Positions 23,689 to 33,817 are shown, numbered from the stretch's first letter. The stretch is 64,000 nucleotides of DNA from Aquisediminimonas profunda (GCF_019443285.1 NZ_CP080327.1:2848001-2912000), one strand, 5' to 3'. Made by a program: numbers and translations. Notes: generated by a model not told the origin, from the letters alone.

Positions 23689-24741
23689 ATGACTACGCCC
23701 CAGATCAACGCACAGCGCAAGGCAGAATTGCTGTCCAAGACAGTCGAACATATCGACATCAAGAGCTTCGACGCGCGCCCGATTATCGATGCGATGGGCA
23801 AGATGAGCTTCACCAGCCGCGATCTGGCGCGGGCGACGGGCATCTACAATCAGATGCTCGAAGATCCGAATTGCTCAATCTTCCTTGTCATAGCGGGTTC
23901 GACCTCTGCTGGCGGCTGCATGGATCTCTATGCGGAACTTGTCCGCAACAACATGGTCGACGGGGTGGTTGCGACTGGTGCCACGATCGTAGACATGGAT
24001 TTCTTCGAGGGGCTTGGCCACAAGCACTATCAGGCGCTGGAAGTGCCTGATGATGACACGCTGCGCTCGCTCTATATCGACCGTATCTACGATACCTATA
24101 TCGATGAAGAGCAGTTGCAGGATTGCGACTTCACGATCAACCAGATCGCAGAAAGCCTCGAACCCAAAGCCTATTCGAGCCGTGCTTTCATTCGTGAAAT
24201 GGGCAAGTTCCTCTCGGAAAATGGCAAGAAGGACAACAGCCTGGTCAAGCTCGCCTATGAACATGACGTGCCAATTTTCTGCCCGGCCTTTGTCGATAGC
24301 TCCGCTGGCTTCGGCTTGGTTAAACATCAGGTCGACCGCGCAAAGGCTGGCAAGCCCTATATGATGATCGACGCCGTTGCAGATTTCCGGGAGCTCACGG
24401 ATATCAAGATCAAGGCAGGGACAACCGGCCTCCTGATGATCGGCGGCGGCGTGCCCAAGAACTTCATCCAGGATACCGTCGTCTGCGCTGAAATCCTCGG
24501 ACATGAGGACGTGGAAGTCCACAAATATGCGGTCCAGATCACAGTCGCGGACGTCCGCGATGGGGCATGTTCGTCCTCCACGCTTCAAGAGGCGGCAAGC
24601 TGGGGCAAGGTCAATACCGGCATTGAACAAATGGTCTTCGCAGAAGCTGGCTCAGTGATGCCCCTGCTCGCTTCGGATGCATATCATCGTGGAGCCTGGA
24701 AGACCCGCGCCAAGCGCAGGTGGGGCGCAATTTTCGACTAG
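23689..24741 (+). CDS. Deoxyhypusine-synthase-like protein (putative homospermidine synthase)
   Basis: 350 residues with the deoxyhypusine synthase fold; the active-site segment E-A-A-S-W-G-K-V matches the eukaryotic E-A-x-S-W-G-K-I, and the lysine is kept. Bacteria have no eIF5A, so deoxyhypusine is an unlikely product; DHS-like enzymes can instead make homospermidine from putrescine. Next to an ornithine decarboxylase this makes sense. The exact acceptor amine is inference. The gene starts about 100 bases after ODC. Confidence 0.87.
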   Translation: MTTPQINAQRKAELLSKTVEHIDIKSFDARPIIDAMGKMSFTSRDLARATGIYNQMLEDPNCSIFLVIAGSTSAGGCMDLYAELVRNNMVDGVVATGATIVDMDFFEGLGHKHYQALEVPDDDTLRSLYIDRIYDTYIDEEQLQDCDFTINQIAESLEPKAYSSRAFIREMGKFLSENGKKDNSLVKLAYEHDVPIFCPAFVDSSAGFGLVKHQVDRAKAGKPYMMIDAVADFRELTDIKIKAGTTGLLMIGGGVPKNFIQDTVVCAEILGHEDVEVHKYAVQITVADVRDGACSSSTLQEAASWGKVNTGIEQMVFAEAGSVMPLLASDAYHRGAWKTRAKRRWGAIFD

Positions 24742-24782
24742 AAATCGGTCTCTTTTGACAACTCAAATAATCTGAGGCAGCT

Positions 24783-24811
24783 TCCCCTCCTCCAAAACAA
24801 TAAGGAGGGGA
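24783..24811 (+). promoter_or_regulatory. Hairpin covering the MAPEG ribosome-binding site
   Basis: TCCCCTCCT (24783-24791) pairs perfectly with AGGAGGGGA (24803-24811). The second arm contains AGGAGG, the likely Shine-Dalgarno for the TTG start at 24819. A stem of 9 G/C-rich pairs could block translation and respond to heat, a protein or a ligand. It has no T run for termination. Confidence 0.5.
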
Positions 24812-24818
24812 GCAACTC

Positions 24819-25256
24819 TTGGAAAACACCATACTCGCACCAGCAGCCGTTCTCGTGCTCTGGTCTCTCATCATGCTTGGCTGGATGGCTCTGACCAGAT
24901 TCCCGGCCATTGCCAAGTCCGGCATGGATCTGAAATCCTTTCCACCCGGGGGACGAGGCCAGGATCTGGACGCCGTTTTGCCGCCTAGCGTCAACTGGAA
25001 ATCCCACAACTACACAAACCTGATGGAGCAGCCGACGATATTCTACGCAACCGTGTTTGTTCTGGCGCTCTCTGGCGCAGGTGGCGGCACGAACACAACG
25101 CTCGCTTGGGCGTACACCGGCATCCGCATCGTCCACAGCATCTGGCAAGCAACCGTGAACAAGGTGATGCCGGTCCGGTTCGGCCTGTTTTGCCTGTCGA
25201 CTGGCTGTCTCCTTGTTCTTGCCATCAACGCAGTACGCATCACTCTGGGGGTCTGA
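24819..25256 (+). CDS. MAPEG-family membrane protein 1
   Basis: 145 residues from a TTG at 24819. Four hydrophobic segments and the MAPEG pattern (N-x-x-N-L-M-E-Q-P-T-I-F-Y-A, R-I-V-H-S) are present. MAPEG proteins include membrane glutathione transferases and leukotriene synthase relatives; bacterial functions are mostly unknown. The gene is a tandem paralogue of the next one, separated by 3 bases. Confidence 0.82.
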   Translation: MENTILAPAAVLVLWSLIMLGWMALTRFPAIAKSGMDLKSFPPGGRGQDLDAVLPPSVNWKSHNYTNLMEQPTIFYATVFVLALSGAGGGTNTTLAWAYTGIRIVHSIWQATVNKVMPVRFGLFCLSTGCLLVLAINAVRITLGV

Positions 25257-25259
25257 CAC

Positions 25260-25694
25260 ATGAAAAGCGAAATTCTTCAGCCGATCGTAGCACTTGCCGC
25301 ATGGACGATGGTCATGTGGCTCTGGATGTATGCCACGCGGATACCCGCAATGGGCAAGGTCAAGGAATTGGACACCACCAATATGGTAGGCGGCACCGGC
25401 GCCAAACTGGATGGTGTCCTGCCAGAAAAAGTCCAATGGATTGCGCATAACTATAACCATTTGCATGAAGCGCCGACTGTGTTTTACGCTGTTGCGCTCA
25501 CACTCGCAGTGGCAGGCGCAGGGGATGGCCCGAATGCCCATATTGCCTGGATCTATGTGGCCCTGCGCATCCTCCACAGCCTCATTCAGGCACTCTGGAA
25601 CCGTGTGATGGTACGTTTCCTTGTCTTCGTGCTTTCAAGCCTGACGTTGATTTGTCTTGTATATCAGGCTGCGACGGCTGTCTGCTCTGGTTAG
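25260..25694 (+). CDS. MAPEG-family membrane protein 2
   Basis: 144 residues; shares with its neighbour the LPxxVxWxxHNYxxLxE core and A-P-T-V-F-Y-A, R-I-L-H-S. Four membrane segments. The two proteins are a tandem pair and probably form a hetero-oligomer or act on similar lipids or peroxides. Its stop TAG overlaps the stop of the convergent RNA methyltransferase in the four bases TTAG. Confidence 0.82.
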   Translation: MKSEILQPIVALAAWTMVMWLWMYATRIPAMGKVKELDTTNMVGGTGAKLDGVLPEKVQWIAHNYNHLHEAPTVFYAVALTLAVAGAGDGPNAHIAWIYVALRILHSLIQALWNRVMVRFLVFVLSSLTLICLVYQAATAVCSG

Positions 25695-26938
25695 CGTTTG
25701 AAGGTTGCTGCCAGTTCCACATGGGTCGACCAGCGGAACTGGCCAACCGGCTTGATCGTCACCAGTCTGTAACCCGCGTCCATCAGCGATTTGGCGTCGC
25801 GTGCGAAGGTCGACGGATTGCATGAAACATAGGCAATGCAGGCGACTCGGGATTTCGCCAGTTGCTCGACCTGCTCCTTGGCTCCTGCCCGAGGCGGATC
25901 GAGGATTACGGCGTCGAAGCGATCAAGCTCGTCTGGCGAAAGGGCTCGTCGAAACAGATCGCGATGTTCGCAGGCAATTTGCTTCCCCACCTTTCGTGCA
26001 GAGGCCTGTAGGGTGACGAGCGGGTCGCGAGCACCTTCAGCGGCGTAGATAACCCGGTCAACCGACAAGGCAAAAGTGCCTAGCCCGGCAAAAAGGTCCG
26101 CAATGGCGGGACGGTCGGCAACGGCGTTACGAACGGCATCCACCAGAACAGCTTCACCCTGCGGGGTTGCTTGAAGAAAAGCCCCTTCCGGGAGCACAAC
26201 AGGCACAGTCCCGAACGTTATCGTCACAGGTTCCGGTTCCCAGCGCGCCGAAGGCCCAAAGCCTTCATCGATCGAAAGCCGGGCGAGTTTGTGAAGTGCC
26301 GCAAAGTCCAACAGCGTTTCGGTCGCCGCCAAGCCGTCGACCTCAATTCCTGTAAGCAAGAGGTCCACACCCTGATCGGCCCATGTCATGCGCACTGTTG
26401 CCCGTTTCCGTTCGGGTAGAAGTGTGGCCAGAAGCCGCCGCAATGGAGCAACCAAATCCTCCAGATGCGGATCAAGGACCGCACAGCTGCGCACGTCGGT
26501 TATCCTGTGGCTGGACGCTTCGTTGAACCCCAGCAGGACTTGGCGCCCCTTGCGTTCAGCAGTGAGTGCCGCCCGCCTTCGGCTTCGCGGAGGCGAAACA
26601 TGGGCTTCCTCGAATTGCTCGAACGCAATACCTTGAGCAGAAAGGGCGGACCCGATCCGGTCGCGCAGAAAATCGGCAAAGGCAACATCATCGACATGCT
26701 GCAGCTGACATCCGCCACATGTACCGAAGTGTGGACAGGCGGGGGCCGCGCGGTGCGGACCTGGAACAATTGTTCCGTCGTCCTGAACACTATCGCCCGG
26801 CGCGGTCGACGCGTAATAGCTGCCGTCGTCCGCAATCCCGTCGCCGCGGGCAGCAAGGCTGATGATCCTTTTTATCGCAATTGCCTCACAGACAGGTAGC
26901 AATTGCGGCAGGAATACGAGCCGGGATTTCGTCAGCAA
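25691..26938 (-). CDS. Class I SAM-dependent RNA (uracil-C5)-methyltransferase, RlmD/TrmA type
   Basis: About 415 residues as listed from a TTG at 26938; TTG at 26902 is an alternative, and neither has a good ribosome site. Four cysteines (A-C-P-H-F-G-T-C-G-G-C, then S-C-A-V) fit the [4Fe-4S] site of RlmD/RumA-like proteins. SAM motifs D-L-F-A-G-L-G-T and the D-P-P-R-A-G, S-C-N-P-S-T-F-A-R-D blocks with the catalytic cysteine are clear. The start overlaps the end of the NAD(P)HX repair gene, so these two are coupled with ilvD upstream. Confidence 0.87.
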   Translation of the reverse strand: MLTKSRLVFLPQLLPVCEAIAIKRIISLAARGDGIADDGSYYASTAPGDSVQDDGTIVPGPHRAAPACPHFGTCGGCQLQHVDDVAFADFLRDRIGSALSAQGIAFEQFEEAHVSPPRSRRRAALTAERKGRQVLLGFNEASSHRITDVRSCAVLDPHLEDLVAPLRRLLATLLPERKRATVRMTWADQGVDLLLTGIEVDGLAATETLLDFAALHKLARLSIDEGFGPSARWEPEPVTITFGTVPVVLPEGAFLQATPQGEAVLVDAVRNAVADRPAIADLFAGLGTFALSVDRVIYAAEGARDPLVTLQASARKVGKQIACEHRDLFRRALSPDELDRFDAVILDPPRAGAKEQVEQLAKSRVACIAYVSCNPSTFARDAKSLMDAGYRLVTIKPVGQFRWSTHVELAATFKR

Positions 26939-28271
26939 TCAATGCCGGGCCAGCAAGCCGTGCCGCTTCTGCGTGGATCCACACGCCAGCCGAGGCCGCA
27001 TCATAGGGACTTCGCCCGTTTGCCAGAAACGCAGCCACAATGCCTGCCAATACATCGCCCGTTCCTGCAGTCGCCAACCACCCCGGTCCGGCTTGCGCCA
27101 CTCGAACGTGTCCATCCGGACAGGCAATCACAGTGTCGGAACCCTTGAAGACAACGACAGCGCCAGAGATTTCCGCAGCGGCGCGGGCACGATCGATTTT
27201 GCTCCCGCTCAGCTCCCCAAACAGCGCAGCAAACTCTCCAGCATGCGGCGTCATGACGATCGGAGACGGCCGGCGTTTCATTTCAGGAAAATCATCCGGT
27301 CTCAACAACATCAGTGCGTCCGCATCAAGCACTATGGGACAAGACTTCTCCAGAATCTGGTCAAGCTGCTTGCGTGCCTCGGGACCACGCCCCAGACCTG
27401 GTCCGACAAGCAGTGCCGCGACGCGACGATCCTCAAGGATGGCTTCGCATCGCCGATGGACAACGGCATGCGGCAAAGCCATTCCGTCCATGCCTGAAGC
27501 GAGCACATAGCCCGCAATTCGGATTGCCGCCAAAGCGCTCAGGGCGCCAGCGCCAGGCATCTCCCCGCCAATGATGCCGACAAGGCCCCGCCTGTATTTG
27601 TGACTTTCCGGACCCGGTTCTTGGATGCGAGGTCGCGTCAGGAGCGAGACTTTGCTCGCAGCAGCAACGCCAATATCCGCGACGTTTACGATACCGCAAA
27701 AAGCTGCCGCCGGTTGCAGCACATGCGCAGGCTTGAGTGCGCCAAGCGCAATCGTGAGATGCGCAGGAACTGCGCCGAGATTTACCCCATCGTCGCTGCC
27801 GACACCGCTCGGCACGTCGACAGCGACGGTGAATGGTTTGCGCTCCGTCAGCCTGACAAGATTTTGTGCCAATGTATCGCCAAGCGGCCGTGCCAAACCT
27901 GTCCCGAACAGCGCATCAACAAGGACAGGGGCTTCTTCAGCCTCTTCCAGTGCTTCAACTGGGCCTTCCCACGCTTCGCGCGCTGCCCTTGATGCTTCAG
28001 TGCCGGACAAGCCGAACGCCACAACGCGCACGTCCATGCCATGTTTTGCCAAATATCGCGCAGCGACATAGCCATCGCCACCATTGTTGCCAGGCCCACA
28101 CAGGATCAATACAGGTCTGCCCCCACCAAAGCGCCACACAGCCTCGGCAACGGCCCGGCCAGCCCGATCCATCAGCGTTTCAACCGTGTCACCTTGCGCC
28201 ATTGCGCTTCGTTCGGCCGCCAGCATCTCGGCAGCGGTCAGGATCGGAACGGGCGTATCAGATATCCGCAT
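26886..28271 (-). CDS. nnr: Bifunctional NAD(P)H-hydrate epimerase / ADP-dependent dehydratase
   Basis: 461 residues from the ATG at 28271 (the listed frame to 28292 is longer). The N-terminal YjeF epimerase domain has G-P-G-N-N-G-G-D-G; the C-terminal ribokinase-like dehydratase domain has G-P-G-L-G-R and A-G-T-G-D-V-L-A-G. It repairs damaged NAD(P)HX hydrates. Fused epimerase-dehydratase is the common bacterial form. It overlaps the last 14 bases of ilvD, so is part of an ilvD-nnr-methyltransferase operon. Confidence 0.93.
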   Translation of the reverse strand: MRISDTPVPILTAAEMLAAERSAMAQGDTVETLMDRAGRAVAEAVWRFGGGRPVLILCGPGNNGGDGYVAARYLAKHGMDVRVVAFGLSGTEASRAAREAWEGPVEALEEAEEAPVLVDALFGTGLARPLGDTLAQNLVRLTERKPFTVAVDVPSGVGSDDGVNLGAVPAHLTIALGALKPAHVLQPAAAFCGIVNVADIGVAAASKVSLLTRPRIQEPGPESHKYRRGLVGIIGGEMPGAGALSALAAIRIAGYVLASGMDGMALPHAVVHRRCEAILEDRRVAALLVGPGLGRGPEARKQLDQILEKSCPIVLDADALMLLRPDDFPEMKRRPSPIVMTPHAGEFAALFGELSGSKIDRARAAAEISGAVVVFKGSDTVIACPDGHVRVAQAGPGWLATAGTGDVLAGIVAAFLANGRSPYDAASAGVWIHAEAARLAGPALIADEIPARIPAAIATCL

Positions 28272-29979
28272 AAACGTGCGTTTCGGCCGCACCGCCGGGA
28301 TGAGTCACTGCGCCTTTCCAGGCCGGGCCAACATTCTGCGCATAGCGCCAGAGTGCACCGGACTGATAATCATGCTGGCGCGGCCGCCAATTCAGCTTAC
28401 GCGCTGCAAGGACGTCTGCCGGAACGTTGAGGTCGATCGTGCCTGCCACAGCATCTATGCTGATTTCATCGCCGTCTTCAATCAGGGCAATCGGGCCGCC
28501 GTCGGCAGCTTCCGGACCCACATGGCCAATGCAGAAGCCGCGCGTTGCGCCCGAGAAGCGACCGTCTGTGATCAAGGCCACCTTTTCTCCCATGCCCAGC
28601 CCATAAAGGGCGGCCGTGGTCGACAACATCTCCCGCATCCCCGGTCCGCCCTTGGGTCCTTCGTATCTGATGACCACAACAGATCCTTCGACAATCTTGC
28701 GGGCCTCGACGGCAGCGAATGCATCTTCCTCGCAATCAAAGACCTGCGCAGGACCCGTGAACTGCAGGCGATGCATGCCGGCAACCTTCACGATCGCTCC
28801 GTCAGGAGCAAGCGACCCGCGCAGACCGACGACGCCGCCGGTCGGCGATAGTGGTGCGGTTGCCGGGTGGATGACCTTCTGGTCCGGATTCCAGGTGATC
28901 TCGTCGATGTTTTCACCAAGCGTCTTGCCCGTAACCGTCAGGCAGTTGCCGTTGAGCAGACCTTCCGAGAGCAGCGACTTCATCAGCATGTATACGCCAC
29001 CCGCTTCGTACATATCCTTTGCGACATAATTCCCGCCGGGCTTCAGATCAGCCATATAGGGGGTCGTCTTGAAGATCTCGGCCACATCGAACAGGTCAAA
29101 TTCGATCCCCGCTTCATGGGCCATAGCTGGCAGATGCAGAGCGCCGTTGGTTGATCCGCCTGTTGCAGCAACAACCCGTGCCGCATTCTCGAAAGCCTCT
29201 CGGGTGCAGATATCTCGCGGACGGATATTCCGCTCAAGTAGCTCCATGACCTGCACACCGGCCGCATGGGCGATCTGGTCACGCGTGGAATAAGGTGCCG
29301 GAGCCATGTTGGAATTCGGCAGGGACAGGCCAATTGCCTCGGCAACGCAGGCCATGGTGTTTGCCGTATATTGACCGCCGCAGGCCCCGTGTCCGGGGCA
29401 AGCTACCTTTTCAAGGGCATGAACCTCGGAGATTGGGCACGTACCGGCCGCATATTTGCCGACCACTTCAAAGACATCGACGACGGTCACGTCGCGGTCC
29501 TGATAGCGACCCGGAAGGATCGATCCGCCGTAGACAAAGATCGACGGCACGTTCAGGCGGAGCATCGCCATCATCATGCCGGGAAGCGACTTGTCGCAAC
29601 CGGCAAATCCGATCAGCGCGTCATAGCAATGACCCCGGACGGACAATTCGACCGAATCAGCAATAACTTCGCGGCTGACGAGCGAACTTTTCATACCCTG
29701 ATGGCCCATGGCGATACCGTCAGTGACCGTGATCGTATTGAACCGGCGCGGCATTCCGCCGCCCATTTCCACGCCGGTCCTCGCCACATCGGCCTGATGG
29801 TCGAGGGTGGTGTTGCACGGAGCGGAATCATTTCCGGCACTGGCGATCCCGACAAAGGGTCGCGCAATTTCTTCTTCAGTCAGCCCCATTGCGTAATAAT
29901 AGCTGCGATGGGGCGCGCGCTCCGGCCCCACCGAGACATGGCGGCTGGGAAGTTTCGCTTTGTCGAACTGACGGGTCAT
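28258..29979 (-). CDS. ilvD: Dihydroxy-acid dehydratase
   Basis: 573 residues, near-normal for the long IlvD group. Cysteines for a Fe-S cluster are seen in A-G-C-D-K-S-L-P-G and C-P-G-H-G-A-C-G-G. It dehydrates dihydroxyisovalerate and dihydroxymethylvalerate in valine and isoleucine synthesis. The NAD(P)HX-repair and RNA methyltransferase genes follow in the same direction. No leader or attenuator is evident in the 95 bases before it. Confidence 0.95.
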   Translation of the reverse strand: MTRQFDKAKLPSRHVSVGPERAPHRSYYYAMGLTEEEIARPFVGIASAGNDSAPCNTTLDHQADVARTGVEMGGGMPRRFNTITVTDGIAMGHQGMKSSLVSREVIADSVELSVRGHCYDALIGFAGCDKSLPGMMMAMLRLNVPSIFVYGGSILPGRYQDRDVTVVDVFEVVGKYAAGTCPISEVHALEKVACPGHGACGGQYTANTMACVAEAIGLSLPNSNMAPAPYSTRDQIAHAAGVQVMELLERNIRPRDICTREAFENAARVVAATGGSTNGALHLPAMAHEAGIEFDLFDVAEIFKTTPYMADLKPGGNYVAKDMYEAGGVYMLMKSLLSEGLLNGNCLTVTGKTLGENIDEITWNPDQKVIHPATAPLSPTGGVVGLRGSLAPDGAIVKVAGMHRLQFTGPAQVFDCEEDAFAAVEARKIVEGSVVVIRYEGPKGGPGMREMLSTTAALYGLGMGEKVALITDGRFSGATRGFCIGHVGPEAADGGPIALIEDGDEISIDAVAGTIDLNVPADVLAARKLNWRPRQHDYQSGALWRYAQNVGPAWKGAVTHPGGAAETHVYADI

Positions 29980-30074
29980 TGGGTTCTCGCTTTCGGCCCT
30001 TGCCTATGCCGAAGTGCGGGGTCAGATTGCAAGCGCGCATTCGGGTCCCAGCACCTCAAATTGAGCGCACGCAA

Positions 30075-31121
30075 CTATTCTCTGTTTCGGAATGCTCCGA
30101 AATTTTCCCAGGCTGCCATGAACAGCGCAGCTACGACCGGCCCAAGGATAAAACCGTTGAAGCCAAGGATGCTAATGCCGCCAAGCGTCGAAATCAGGAC
30201 GATATAATCGGGCATCCGGGTATCCTTGCCGACAAGGATTGGCCGCAAAAGATTGTCGACCATACCGATGACGAAAAAGCCGCAGAAAACCAGCACAAGG
30301 CCTTGCCAGATTGATCCTGTAATCAGCAGGTAGAGCGCAACCGGGACCCACACCAGTCCTGTGCCAATCGCCGGCAAGAGCGAGAAAAACCCCATGAGAA
30401 CACCGCCAAGCAAGGGCGCGTGTACGCCGAGAGCCCAAAAGATCAGCCCGCCAATCAGTCCCTGCATGATTGCAACCACGATGCTTCCTTTGATCGTGGC
30501 GCGGATAACTGTCGTGAATTTTTCGGCCAACGCGGTCTTGTGGTCGTCGACAAGGGGCAATTTTCTGAGAATTTGGTCCGCGAGATCCTGGCCGTCACGC
30601 AGCAGGAAAAAGGACACATAAAGCATGATGCCAATACCAACCACAAACCCCAGCGCGCTTTGGCCGATGTTGACCGCACCTGTCGCAACCGTGCGGATCA
30701 CATTTGCTATTCCGTCCGAGAAGCGGCGGCTTGCCTGCTCGATATCAGACAGGCCGATGCGTTGAAGTGTCCGGGAGACGCCTCTTGGCAAGCTGTTCTG
30801 AACATCAGCAATCATCTTCGCGACGTCGAGTTCCTTCGACTGAATCCGCCCGTACAGCCCAATCAGTTCGTCAAGGAGCGACATGCCGATCAAGATCGCA
30901 GGGATGATAATCAGAAGGATGATGATCAAGAGCGTGACAAAGGCCGACAAATTGGGCCAGCGCGGCATAAAATTGGACAAGCGGCGATTGAGTGGTTCAA
31001 AGACGATTGCGGCCACCACGGCCCATAGAATCGGACCCAAGTAAGGCGAAACTACCCAACCGAAGGCAATCGTGATGATGACCACGAATGCCAGATAGGT
31101 CCGATGTTCAATGCCTTGCAT
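30075..31121 (-). CDS. AI-2E-family transporter
   Basis: 348 residues from the ATG at 31121; upstream in-frame codons reach 31199 but lie inside the next gene. Hydrophobic segments (start, then about 7-8) with a long soluble middle (about 60-180) fit the AI-2E/TqsA family, which includes autoinducer-2 exporters and sodium/proton antiporters; the actual substrate is unknown. The start lies 1 base after the stop of the N-formylglutamate amidohydrolase gene. Confidence 0.88.
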   Translation of the reverse strand: MQGIEHRTYLAFVVIITIAFGWVVSPYLGPILWAVVAAIVFEPLNRRLSNFMPRWPNLSAFVTLLIIILLIIIPAILIGMSLLDELIGLYGRIQSKELDVAKMIADVQNSLPRGVSRTLQRIGLSDIEQASRRFSDGIANVIRTVATGAVNIGQSALGFVVGIGIMLYVSFFLLRDGQDLADQILRKLPLVDDHKTALAEKFTTVIRATIKGSIVVAIMQGLIGGLIFWALGVHAPLLGGVLMGFFSLLPAIGTGLVWVPVALYLLITGSIWQGLVLVFCGFFVIGMVDNLLRPILVGKDTRMPDYIVLISTLGGISILGFNGFILGPVVAALFMAAWENFGAFRNRE

Positions 31122-31122
31122 G

Positions 31123-31851
31123 TTAATCCTCGACGCGGTTTGCACAGCTTTGCACGACAGCAGCAATGACGTCCAGCCAGTGGGCAATCCCTTCAGCATC
31201 AGCGATCAGATCTTGCCTCATTTCAAGTCCGAGATAGGCAATTCCGTTGCCCTCTCCGTGCGTGTTCATTGTCGCGTTGAGAATCTTGCCGGAATAGGGA
31301 AGCTGATCGCCAACGATCACGCCACAGCCTTCAAGAGCAGGAATTGCAATGCGGGCAGCCCGGTCATCATTGTTGTAAAGTATTCCCACTTCCCAAGGCC
31401 GATCTTCTTCAGGCTGCGTGGCAAGCCGTGGCGTGAAACTATGGAGCGAAACCAGAAGGAGCGGCTGCATCCGCAAAATGACACGTGCGATCTCGTCGTG
31501 ATAGGGCTGCCAGAAGCGGGCGATCCTTGCGACGCGTTCCTGATGGGAAATTGCGTTGCCAGGCAGCGCATGACCGTCGCTTGCCGTTGGAATGATGTGC
31601 GGTGCGTCAATTTCCCGATTGAGATCCACAACCAGCCTCGAAACACCGCCGAGAATCCCCGGAATATTGAGCCGTTGGCATAAAGCTGCGGCCATTCCCG
31701 CTACCCCGATATCGAGTGCGATGTGTGTATCAAGCAACACCGGGTCTATGCCAAGGTCAATGTCCAAAGGCACATGGTTCGAGGCATGATCGGCAATGAG
31801 GAGGATTTTCTGCGCCTCATTCCCGGCAATAAAGGTCCATGCTTCACTCAT
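31123..31851 (-). CDS. N-formylglutamate amidohydrolase
   Basis: 242 residues; the start A-D-H-A-S-N-H-V-P, D-L-N-R and a later S-L-H-S-F-T-P are typical of FGase (HutG2-like). It cleaves N-formylglutamate to glutamate and formate in histidine degradation in some pathways; no hut genes are nearby, so the substrate may be another N-acyl amide. Transcribed divergently from the DUF885 gene. Confidence 0.87.
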   Translation of the reverse strand: MSEAWTFIAGNEAQKILLIADHASNHVPLDIDLGIDPVLLDTHIALDIGVAGMAAALCQRLNIPGILGGVSRLVVDLNREIDAPHIIPTASDGHALPGNAISHQERVARIARFWQPYHDEIARVILRMQPLLLVSLHSFTPRLATQPEEDRPWEVGILYNNDDRAARIAIPALEGCGVIVGDQLPYSGKILNATMNTHGEGNGIAYLGLEMRQDLIADAEGIAHWLDVIAAVVQSCANRVED

Positions 31852-31914
31852 AATCTGCTGTTGCCCGGCTTCGCTCAGAATGTCACCAATGGTCTAGCAT
31901 GGAGAGAGTCGCAA

Positions 31915-33741
31915 ATGTTTGAAATTGATCGTCGACAGACTTTGGCAGCCCTGGCTTTCACGGCAGCCAGCCCTGCATTGGCGAGACCGCGAAAATTGCC
32001 CCCACCAACGGTGGGTCCCCTTGAAACAATAACCGAAAGTCTTTTGGCGCGTTTTCCGGAATCGGCCGTTTACAACGGCACGCCCGGAGCACTGGATGGT
32101 GGCCCGTTGGCACGCACTTTTGATGATTATTCCCCTGCAGGCGAAGCAGCTTCGCGGGCAGCGATTCAGTCAGCGCGTGATCTGCTGGCCAGAATCCGTG
32201 TCACGTCCGACAGTGAATTGGGCCGGCACCTTCCGCTCATCAGTGCAATTCTTGAAAACGGAACGCGAAGCGCAGCCATCCCCTATGGCAAGATCAATCC
32301 ATTCAATTTCTCCGGTCATGTTCCTTATGTGGTTTCCCAACTGACGGGACCCCATGTCGATGGCTTGAACTGGATGATGGAACAGCAGTCCCTCGCAAGC
32401 GCCAAGGCCGTTGACGCATGGATTGCCAAACTTGACGCATTTGCAACCGGGATCGACGGTGTCATCGAGAAAATGCGCTCTGACGCAGCTTATGGTTGTG
32501 CGCCGCCACAGGCTCTCATCACAAAGACGATCCCTATTCTCGATTCTATCCTGCTCGGAAAACCATCACGCCAACCGATCATCATGGCCTTGAAAACGCG
32601 GACTGAAGCTGCCGGTCTATCCTTCCGGATGCGAGATTTGGCCGTGCGCCGCGCTGTCACCATGCTTCAAAGGCAGGTACGCCCTGCGCTGAACAAGCTT
32701 CGCTCGGAACTTCTTGGAATGCTCCGCAATGCCAGGACGGATGCCGGCGTCTGGGCCCTGCCGGATGGTCCGACCTTTTATGCGGCCAACGTCCGAACGC
32801 TTGGGGACACCGCCCTTTCCCCGGATGAAATCCATCAGATCGGCCTTGATGAAGTGGCCCGGATATCGGCTGACATGAACGCGATGCTTGCAAAACGCGG
32901 CATGACGCAGGGAAGCATCGGCGCGCGAATGCTGGCGCTTGCCAAGGACCCGACCAACCAGTTTGCAGACAGCGATGCCGGCCGTGAGGACCTTTTGAAC
33001 TATGTCCGGTCAAGGGTGAGGGATGCGGAAGCCCGTTATGCCGAACTCCTGCCGACCGAAATGATCCCTCGGCAGGCCCTGCTCGTCAAGAGAGTGCCGA
33101 TTGCAACCCAGGCCTCAGCCCCAGGCGGCTACTATGATGGACCTTCGCTAGATGGCACACGGCCCGGAACTTACTGGATCAACCTGCGAGACATGGCTGC
33201 GGTTGCCAAGCTGCGCCTCCCAACACTCAGTTACCATGAAGGCGTTCCGGGGCATCATACACAGGGCTCGATAGCAGCGGCGCTGGGCGAGGTTCCAACG
33301 CTCGTGAAAATTGCGAGCTTCAATGCCTATGCGGAAGGTTGGGCACTCTATGCCGAACGACTCATGGCAGAGCTCGGAGCCTATCAAGACGATCCGCTCG
33401 GCGATCTGGGCAGGCTTCAGGACGAGCTGTTCCGCGCGGTGCGTCTGGTTGTAGACACTGGCCTGCATCACAAACGCTGGACTCGAGAGGCAGCTATCGC
33501 TTGGATGCTCGACGCCACAGGCGTCGCTAGCAGCCGCGTAACGGCAGAAATCGAACGTTACATGGCCTGGCCGGGTCAGGCTCTGGGTTACAAGCTTGGC
33601 CAATTGCGGATCCTGTCGATGCGCGAGCGCATGAAGGAAAAGGCTGGCAAACGCTTTGATATTCGGGATTTTCATGCTGGTGTTTTGGGTGGCGGCGCCA
33701 TGCCGCTCGACCTCGTGGAAGCGCGGCTTGATTTAGGCTGA
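31915..33741 (+). CDS. DUF885-family metallopeptidase, probable Tat export
   Basis: 608 residues from the ATG at 31915 (GGAGAGAG ribosome site); the frame open to 31723 crosses the divergent gene. The N-terminus DRRQTLAALAF is a twin-arginine-like signal ending A-L-A-R. The DUF885 core has the zinc motif Y-H-E-G-V-P-G-H-H (HExxxGHH). Members are thought to be peptidases; the substrate is unknown. Length is normal for the family. Confidence 0.85.
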   Translation: MFEIDRRQTLAALAFTAASPALARPRKLPPPTVGPLETITESLLARFPESAVYNGTPGALDGGPLARTFDDYSPAGEAASRAAIQSARDLLARIRVTSDSELGRHLPLISAILENGTRSAAIPYGKINPFNFSGHVPYVVSQLTGPHVDGLNWMMEQQSLASAKAVDAWIAKLDAFATGIDGVIEKMRSDAAYGCAPPQALITKTIPILDSILLGKPSRQPIIMALKTRTEAAGLSFRMRDLAVRRAVTMLQRQVRPALNKLRSELLGMLRNARTDAGVWALPDGPTFYAANVRTLGDTALSPDEIHQIGLDEVARISADMNAMLAKRGMTQGSIGARMLALAKDPTNQFADSDAGREDLLNYVRSRVRDAEARYAELLPTEMIPRQALLVKRVPIATQASAPGGYYDGPSLDGTRPGTYWINLRDMAAVAKLRLPTLSYHEGVPGHHTQGSIAAALGEVPTLVKIASFNAYAEGWALYAERLMAELGAYQDDPLGDLGRLQDELFRAVRLVVDTGLHHKRWTREAAIAWMLDATGVASSRVTAEIERYMAWPGQALGYKLGQLRILSMRERMKEKAGKRFDIRDFHAGVLGGGAMPLDLVEARLDLG

Positions 33742-33765
33742 AAGTCATCGTCCTTGCGTGTGGAT

Positions 33766-33783
33766 GCCCCCCAAAGAGGGGGC
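33766..33783. terminator. Small G/C hairpin between convergent DUF885 and topA
   Basis: GCCCCC (33766-33771) pairs with GGGGGC (33778-33783) over a 6-base loop in the 76-base gap between two convergent genes. No T-rich tail is seen on either strand. It may only slow polymerase. Confidence 0.3.
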
Positions 33784-33817
33784 TATCCGGCTCGGCGCAA
33801 GTCGAGGATCGAACGCT

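Noticed and set aside
33766-33783. True intrinsic terminator for topA or DUF885
   Set aside because: Stem is only 6 bp and there is no T run, so it is listed only with low confidence.
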